Positions 62,070 to 64,000 of a stretch of DNA of 64,000 nucleotides are shown in pieces; position 1 is the first letter of the stretch, and every line of letters begins with the position of its first letter. The position numbers and the translations under genes are program-made. The stretch comes from Vombatus ursinus (Eukaryota > Chordata > Mammalia > Diprotodontia > Vombatidae): assembly GCF_900497805.2 (NCBI RefSeq), contig NW_020944311.1, forward strand, positions 895,071 through 959,070, read 5' to 3'. The notes below the pieces were generated by a model, which was not told the origin of the DNA, made no database searches, and saw only the letters and a program-made list of their open reading frames with translations.

Positions 62070-63135
62070 AGGTTGGACAAAAGCATTCAGAGCTGATAAT
62101 TTCCAAAGAGCTGATGACTAGGCATGTACAAAAGCGAGGTACTAGGCTGTATGAGTTCCTCTTCCTTTCTGGCTATGAAGCCTGAGGACTCCACCTGCTG
62201 GAAGAATCCAGGGGACAGGGGATTGTCTCCCACCTGGCCAGCATACCTCTGTGAGCACCTGACTTCCTCTGACTCCTTTGGGTTTGATCTTTCCTGACTA
62301 TAGGTGGACAAGCATCTCAAGGTGTGCGTGTCCAAGACTGGTAATGACCTTTCAAATTCTGAACATCCTGGGAAGCCTGGGACGCAGCAGAGGTGATGTT
62401 CTTGGAGTGGCAGTAGCTGTATGCAGAGGAATTTTCTGCTTTGGAGAGTTTGGTCACTGAAGAAATCGATGAAACATCAGATGCCTCCCAACTGATGGTA
62501 ACTAGTTATCAGTTAAGTTACTGAGTCCTGTTTCAATCATTATGTTAATGAACACTGTGATTCTCTCTCTGTTTAGCATGCCTTCTTGTGAGGAGAAACA
62601 GGCTCTGTCTCATACCCATTCTATATTGTACATTAAGGGGCCTTTTTGGGGGGGTGGGGCTAGACTTGAACCAAAAAATAACATTGTTCCCAGGACATTG
62701 GGATGATATTTAATGAGCCAATGAGTGTGAGAGAAGGGAGCCAAATCCCCATAATTAGAGGATAGTCTTCCCCAGGACTGAACCCGGTTTTGACTGAGGC
62801 CACACCCATTCAGTGATTAAGGCTAGGTAATAAACGAGGCGGAGAATGACCTCTTTGCCTAGTCAAAAAAAGAAAACAAAATCAAACAGACTGTATACCA
62901 TACAAGGGGACTTTTAACAATACAGTCATTTCAATAGCACTGAAAACATATTAACTGTATTCAAGTAACTTCATTACCACTGAATAAAATTGAAATGAAT
63001 CTGCCAAAGAGCATCTGACCATCAGGTAGATTCCATCACTATCATATTCCTCTACTGTGAGCTCTTCCTCCGTGAATCCTTGAGCTATAGCAGGCTGTGG
63101 CTGGCTGGCAAATCTGTTCCACTAGTCTGATTGAA
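62070..63135. other. Unassigned, mostly single-copy
   Basis: No repeat family, exon or RNA gene recognised; frames up to 82 codons on both strands look random. GGGGGGGTGGGG near 62650. Confidence 0.35.
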
Positions 63136-63139
63136 GGAA

Positions 63140-64000
63140 GAAATAATAATAATGAAATAAAGATAATGACAACCTAACAAAATTTATGGAATGCATCCAA
63201 AACAGTACTTAGGGAAAATTTTTTATCTCTAAACACTTATATCAATAAAAGAGAGAAAGGACAGATCAATTAACTGGGCATGCAACTAAAAAAAAAAACT
63301 AGCAAACCAGTAAATTCTAAACCTTAAATTAAATACCAAAATAGAAATTCTGAAAATCAAATGAGAGATTAACCAAATTGAAAGTAAAAAAAAAAATTAA
63401 TTAATAAATAAAACTAGGAGCTGTTTTTTTGAAAAAATAAAATAAAATAGATAAACCATTTGCTAATTTGATTTTTTTTAAAGAAAGGAGATCAAATTAT
63501 CAATATCAAAAATGAAAAAAGTGAATTCACAACCTATTGCTTTCCTCTTCATTAAGAGGAGATCGAAACAATTATCAAGAGAGATTTTGCCAAACTATAT
63601 GCCAATAAAATTGATGATCTAAATGTTTACAAAAATATAAAATACCTAGATTAACAGAACAGGAAATAGAATCCTGTCTTAAAAAAAGAAATTGAACAAG
63701 CCATAAATGAACTTGCTGAGAAAAAAAAGTCATGACCAGATAAACTTACTGCCCTAAAAATGATAAGTAGTATCTATCTAAAAGCAAGAGCAAGCATTAT
63801 CTGTAATGGGAATAAGCTAGAAGCCTTCCCAATATGATCTTAGGCGAAGCGAGGAAGTCCATGATCACCATTACTATTCAATATTGCACTAGAAATGCTA
63901 GCTATAGCAGAAAGACAAGAAGAAGAAATAGAAGGAATAAGCACAGGCAATGAGGAAACAAAACTATCACTTTTTTTGCTGATATTTGATGGTTTGCTTA
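63140..64000 (+). pseudogene. L1 ORF2 fragment with reverse-transcriptase blocks, runs off window
   Basis: NLWNASKTVLRENFLSLNTY and, later, FFEKIK-NR-TIC match the region upstream of the RT (WFFEKINKIDRPLA in human). KEIEQAINEL follows. The frame then skips roughly 190 codons (relative to human) to ASIICNGNKLEAFP and [20 protein letters not shown], the RT block before the catalytic site, and [12 protein letters not shown] in place of LSLFADDMIVYL, so the catalytic Asp pair is gone. Many stops. The unknown rest lies beyond 64000. Confidence 0.85.

Noticed and set aside
1-64000. Endogenous retrovirus or LTR element
   Set aside because: No LTR pair, primer-binding site, or gag/pol/env-like reading was recognised; all reverse-transcriptase remains seen are of L1, L2 or CR1/L3 type.

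Overview
This window is non-coding, repeat-dense mammalian DNA, almost certainly from a marsupial. The evidence is the repeat vocabulary: many copies of a tRNA-headed SINE whose head begins GGGGCAGCTAGGTGG; the same kind of head joined to three different tails (poly-A, an RTE-like ACGACTGAA...AACAAC tail, or an L2-like GTGCTTAATAAATGC tail); abundant L2, MIR and CR1/L3 fossils; and L1 ORF2 fragments of the marsupial type. Family names (WSINE1, MAR1, THER1, HAL1) are recalled, not searched. The species cannot be read from the window. No host exon, tRNA, rRNA or CRISPR array is supported, and no retrovirus or LTR element was recognised. The region looks intergenic or deep-intronic. A 10-N assembly gap lies at 29777-29786.

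Layout. 1-7100: old L1 3' end, MIR, L2 and SINEs, with a minus-strand ORF1-only L1 relative (2095-4190) inside an older hAT-like repeat. 7150-12440: a MIR-type SINE split by a complete but internally deleted L1 (7295-10480), then a degraded Tc1-like DNA transposon (minus strand). 12440-24000: mostly MIR, L2 and CR1/L3 fossils, L1 tails, and a 130-bp element with 22-bp terminal inverted repeats. 24000-51000: alternating single-copy stretches and SINE/L2 insertions, microsatellites and a palindromic tandem array around the gap. 51095-57420: two adjacent L1 copies, the first with ORF1, a doubled 5' leader and a truncated ORF2. 57600-62070: L2 with nested hAT-type MITEs. 63140-64000: an L1 ORF2 reverse-transcriptase fragment that runs off the window.

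How the parts relate. The LINE families (L1, L2, CR1/L3, perhaps RTE) would have moved the SINEs: poly-A SINEs by L1, L2-tailed SINEs by L2, and MAR1-type SINEs by an RTE-like LINE. Nested insertions with readable target-site duplications give a relative order: MIR/L2/hAT oldest, then L1, then poly-A SINEs. The most interesting pattern is that four separate L1-related copies keep ORF1, or its remains, but lack the reverse-transcriptase core, each with a different junction. Several repeat-free, homeodomain- and octamer-rich stretches are candidate conserved regulatory elements. Boundaries without a stated target-site duplication are good to roughly 10-30 bases.
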